Shown: piece after piece, positions 60,033 to 64,000 of the stretch
Layout: each line of letters begins with the position of its first letter
How positions within the stretch are numbered: position 1 is the stretch's first letter
Source of the DNA: Membranipora membranacea
Taxonomy: Eukaryota; Bryozoa; Gymnolaemata; Cheilostomatida; Membraniporidae
DNA: 64,000 nt
Assembly: GCA_914767715.1 (NCBI GenBank)
Contig: OU612066.1
Span: forward strand, 6,949,001-7,013,000
Direction: 5' to 3'
The notes under the pieces: model-generated
The model's database searches: none
Told to the model about the DNA's origin: nothing
Seen by the model: only the letters and a program-made list of their open reading frames with translations
Program-made: the position numbers and the translations under genes

Positions 60033-63000
60033 TCATGATCTGACTACATACTTCTCCAGCTCATAGAGCGGAGCATCGCTAACTCTGTACTTGAGGAAGC
60101 ATATCCCGGGTTTCTCTCCGTTCAGGTGACAAGCCACATACAAATAATCTCCAATCACATGGCAGTCTATCCAGTCGATGGGCTCGTTAAAGTGATACGT
60201 GGCCATCTTTTTACGGATCTCGTATCTGATAGTTAGCTCGCCCTCCCTGTTAGCTATGGCCAACCAGTTATCCTGCAGGCAAGCCGCTACCACCTGTGAG
60301 GAAAAACAATACTTGTTATATAACACTGCGATAAACAGGGTGTGATGGAGAGAAAATTTTTTTTCATATTTAATATAGCAGTGATACATTAAGAATATCA
60401 GGAAAGTGATACCAAATAAACAGAAATAGGTAAGTGCTCTTGGCCTTCATACATTAGGTATCTTATGCCACAGCCACACTTACGGCTGTATCTATCCTGT
60501 GATCAATGACAGTCATAAATAACCTGACACTTCTCGCTCAAGGACGACATATTCAGATTTGTGATAAATAACAGAAAGATATGCATAGCAAAGTAAACAT
60601 AATATTGAGTGTGCACAGGAGACAGGAAAACTAGATGTGTACAATATAACATTTCAGTCACCTCACGGCTTTGCTTTTCCTTCTGAAAATGAACCAATAT
60701 TATACAGGGGTTAGATTGGTTGGAGCTACCAGACAAAAACACCTATTCCTTCCCAGCCGTACATAAATACAATATTACATTGTATTTATGTTTATCATCC
60801 CAGCTAGACAGTGAACAGAGTGTAGGATACCATGTGGGGCAAGTTCAGGTATTCTTATGTATAATATCATAAGATGAGTTATATGTATAACAATATTACG
60901 CCTGATTAACTAAGATCGGCTAAATCTTCTATTCTTTCTGAGGCAGAGATGTAAATCTTATAACTCACATCTTTTCCCTTGTCCAGTGTGAAGCTGCTCT
61001 CTGTGGTTTTCTGAACAGCATTCCAAACTGTCACCTGACCTCTAGTAAAGGATAGGATTTGTCCCTCCTCAACTTCAACTGTGGAATACATAAGTTGATC
61101 ATATTTAAATACTCATCGCATAATGAGTTCTTGCCAAGTTTGAAAACACCTAGTATTTTTCGCAGAGTTTCGACAAATTGATTTAAATAAATCTTGAAGG
61201 TGTCACTGAAAGCATTGACTACAGGAATTAAAACTGTTACAACTTTTCCTCACCACACAGAATTTGATCATATAAAGCTCTTAGAGAACCTGCTGAAAAC
61301 CACCATTCATTTTTTTTGGTGATTAATAATATTGGACTAGATCAATTTTAAAATACCATTTACAATCTATTCATTCAAAAATCTAAAAATTCGTTTTGGA
61401 AAATGATGATTTTATATAATAATTACAATGTAAATTTATCCAGACTTGATTAAAAAAGACTGCTTACATTGAAGACATGTGACATGAAGACTCTGTTCAT
61501 TGCCAAACACCTTCTTGTCCTGTGTGAATAAAAAGAGGAAGATGAAATTAAGTGGATACCTGGTCACTTTACTTTATAACTTTATTTTTATAAAATACGC
61601 CTGTTACACTTAAATGGCGAAATCTTCTATTCTGTCTGAGGCAGAGATGAAAATCATATTACTCAAACAAAAGTGCAGTGAAATAGTATAACTACTTGTA
61701 TATTAAGACAATACTCATTATGTTTATATGATACTATGCTGATAATATGGAAGTCACAATATCCAAAACATTTGTCTTATTTTCGGTATGATTGAACCAA
61801 ATAGAGTAAGTACAATTTAAACCATAATGTCCCTGACTTAATTTTTCCTCATCTAATGTCACTTACAAATGTCTCCCAATTCCATGCTCTGACTTAAAAC
61901 TGTACTCCAATCCATCTAAAAAAATTCATAGGATGATTAATTTGACTTACATTGGTAGGTAGATTCCAGGAGATGAGACCAGAGTTATGTCCTGTATCAC
62001 TGTACACAAAGTCATCAGTGGGCATCAGAGTCATAGTAGCCTGATCATCCATAGCCAGTGTATCCTTCAGTGTGAGTTTATCATCCTTCAGTTTGTAGAA
62101 GAGTACATCGTGCGTCTCGTCACTGTACTGTAGATCCACTACTATATCTCCCGCTGCTGTCATACCATGTAAGGTAACTCCTTTCATCTTACTTATGCTC
62201 TCCTTAACACCGAATATCTCAGCTGAGATCTCCTCCACTGTAATAAATATAAGTAAAGATACTGCACTCACATCATGGTTTGTTATTGGTCTTCATTTAA
62301 GTAGGTCAGAATTTAGGCTATTAGCTGAGATTGGTAGATATAACTGCCCTCAGTTCCAGCACTAGCTGTGAGGTTTTCAGTCAGATGATCCAAAAACCAA
62401 AACCCTAAAACATCAATAGAGGGCTTTGACCAAATATGGGTCAATGACGTTTAAAGTAATCATTTATGGGCTCTACATTCCTTGTTCTGCTCAGATCAAA
62501 TATTCGCTAAATTGTGTTTCAAATGATAAATGGCTTCTAAGCTCAGACTTAGTTGAGGAGTTGATAGGACAGAGCTAAATCAGTGTGCCCTGAATATTGT
62601 TACGATCAATTTACATTAGACACCTAATGCTCACATTATTATATGTGTGCGGAGTATCATAGCGAATAATTACAACAATATCTACATTTTTGGGCAGCAA
62701 GAAACAATTATCCATTTTCGCATTGAAGATTTGCAATAATACGAAATGAATATCGTACTAAAATCTACCAAAGTCTGATTAAGGATTTAGTAATATTGAC
62801 TCACTTGGATACACAAGGTCATCTTTGGCATCAAACTTCTCCAGTATATCATCCCAGAGGGTCTCGAGATCGGACACCACTAAAGGCTGGTTAGCAACCT
62901 GTATAAAGAAAAAGTTGGTTATAATAACAAGGTCAGTTCCAGTCAGATGTCTGAGAATTATTTGGTACCAAGCTGATATCAGTTTACATCATTACACCTA

Positions 63001-63921
63001 TGTAGTCAGTAGACTGCAGCGGGATTCCAACCAACGACCTCCAAAGGGCAGGCACTGTAAGCAACAGAGCTACCTCCTACTAAAGCATGTTCGAGATGAT
63101 CAACCCTTTCCTATTTCAAGCTGCATGAATGAAACCATGCAGAAAGAAATGAGAAGGCTTGTATCAGTCAATATCAGATGCTTAATATAATGTTTAATAT
63201 TATGTCTATCAATTGGGAAACTTACAGTGATTGCTTTGCTTTTAGCCGCATCTGGTTGCTTGACAGTTCCAACATCGATATGTTTACCCATCAGTTCCAT
63301 CAACTTATCGTCAATCTTTCTCGGCAGTTCCAGTGTTTTGTCCATAAAACTCTGTATAGAATTAAAGCAAAATTGAACACACAAGATTGTTGCAAACTCT
63401 ACCCTCATAATTGGCAGCAGAGAATATATTTTTACTTTACGGTAAACAGTCAGATACCTAACACAACGTCTATTATGCACAGTGAACATCATGTTGTTAC
63501 ATCATGCTAACTTGATGTAACGCACAAAGCTATATCTTGGTTGTTCAATCGAAGCTGCCATCCATTTTTGATAAATATACAGCGATACGAAGTATCTAAA
63601 AATTACAAAATTCAAATCGGTGCCTAATGATGACAGTAGTTGAAAATCAATTCCATCATCTTATCTCTATGGAGCAACAATCATGAGCAACAATGAAGGT
63701 AAACTCACAGTTCTGGATATGGGTTTGATGGTGATCACGTTGTTGTCAGTGAGTGAGACCATCATTGACTGAGGCATAGAGATAACTAGTCTTATCTCAT
63801 CAGCTGTACATTGTTCGACTAGCACTAGTTTAGTACCGTCAGCATTAAACCAAGCTGATAGAATGTGCTTAGACCCGACATCTGTTAGTTTCTTGTTCTT
63901 TAGACGATCTATCCTCCATAC
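60033..63921 (-). CDS. Beta-propeller-like protein, 3' part of gene (unrecognised)
   Basis: I do not recognise this protein. Seven exons join in phase: 63921-63709, 63351-63226, 62898-62805, 62237-61951, 61519-61468, 61078-60969, 60293-60033, giving the C-terminal 380 residues; the gene continues beyond the right edge. Short blade-like units recur: GLISWNLPTN, GQVTVWNAVQK, GELTIRYEIRKKM and DNNVITIKPISR. Each is preceded by hydrophobic strand-like segments such as DDFVYSDTGHNS, GQILSFTR, DNWLAIANREG and GDYLYVACHLNG. This fits a degenerate WD40-type propeller and a scaffold role, but that is inference. A helical charged insert (KTLELPRKIDDKLMELMG to WDDILEKFDAKDDL) interrupts the blades. No signal peptide or membrane span is visible in this part. 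The last exon is the longest continuous coding piece after 61951-62237 and ends EKYVVRS before TGA. Confidence 0.65.
60918..60967. repeat. 50-bp direct repeat, copy 1
   Basis: This intronic sequence begins GGCTAAATCTTCTATTC and is about 90% identical to 61617-61666, in the same orientation. Copy 1 directly abuts the donor of the exon at 60969-61078. Confidence 0.65.
61617..61666. repeat. 50-bp direct repeat, copy 2
   Basis: The second copy begins GGCGAAATCTTCTATTC and lies about 700 bp from the first, in the next-but-one intron of the propeller-like gene. No exon is duplicated with it. It may be a segmental duplication remnant or part of a dispersed repeat. Confidence 0.65.
62920..63086 (-). 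mobile_element. tRNA-derived SINE (diverged)
   Basis: Read on minus, the segment near 63086-63019 has an A-box-like TAGCTCTGTTGC (63072-63061), then a spacer containing CCCTTTGGAGGTCG, then a B-box-like GGTTGGAATCC (63032-63022), spaced as in a tRNA. CCCGCTGC follows where tRNA-SINE heads commonly have a similar sequence. No complete cloverleaf is expected because A-box and B-box bases are mutated, so it is a SINE head rather than a tRNA gene. The body would run toward 62920, just upstream of the exon acceptor at 62899. The 3' limit is uncertain. Confidence 0.5.
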
Positions 63922-64000
63922 CTGTTGGCAACAAAATTCATTTTCTATTACATGTCAAAAGGATAAGAGTATTTTTTGTAGCTAAATGAACTACCTTTAT

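Noticed and set aside
1-64000. CRISPR arrays, bacterial operons, prophage
   Set aside because: No regularly spaced repeats, no ribosome binding sites before tandem genes; all recognised genes are intron-containing animal genes.

Overview
This window is nuclear DNA from an animal, most likely an invertebrate. It is A+T-rich by eye. Nearly every coding segment is broken by GT-AG introns, and the best matches are metazoan families: an SLC22 transporter, srGAP, CacyBP/SIP and a DHHC palmitoyltransferase. No bacterial operon, CRISPR array, rRNA gene or intact tRNA gene was seen. I cannot fix the phylum. The only phylogenetic hints are a tRNA-derived SINE head and short palindromic MITE-like elements in introns.

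I rebuilt the gene models by hand, joining open exons whose splice phases agree. Layout from left to right: (1) the 5' part of an unrecognised Ser/Arg-rich protein on minus, running off the left edge (1-2529); (2) a complete 10-exon SLC22 organic ion transporter on plus (5968-11393); (3) a possible two-exon small gene (13065-13404); (4) a complete 9-exon PLP-dependent threonine/serine dehydratase on plus (14284-19267); (5) a small four-exon single-pass membrane protein with a PPSY motif on minus (20498-22133); (6) a complete 19-exon srGAP (F-BAR, RhoGAP, SH3, proline-rich tail) on minus (23418-38845); (7) a long stretch with no convincing gene (38846-46357); (8) a four-exon small coiled-coil protein on plus (46358-48102); (9) calcyclin-binding protein on minus (49152-52391); (10) a ZDHHC22/24-like palmitoyltransferase on plus (54204-58348); (11) the 3' part of an unrecognised beta-propeller-like protein on minus, running off the right edge (60033-63921).

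Neighbouring genes often alternate in strand, giving head-to-head pairs (1/2, 6/8, 9/10) and tail-to-tail pairs (4/5, 8/9, 10/11). Nothing suggests one pathway across the window. The genes look like ordinary housekeeping or signalling loci.

I found no clear new multi-gene system. The points most worth checking are: a phase-matched 195-nt cassette exon candidate in srGAP; the PPSY membrane protein, where the stop codon of one predicted splice form is the acceptor of the other; the candidate small gene at 13065-13404; an 80-bp inverted-repeat element present twice; and a possible truncating exon in the CacyBP gene.
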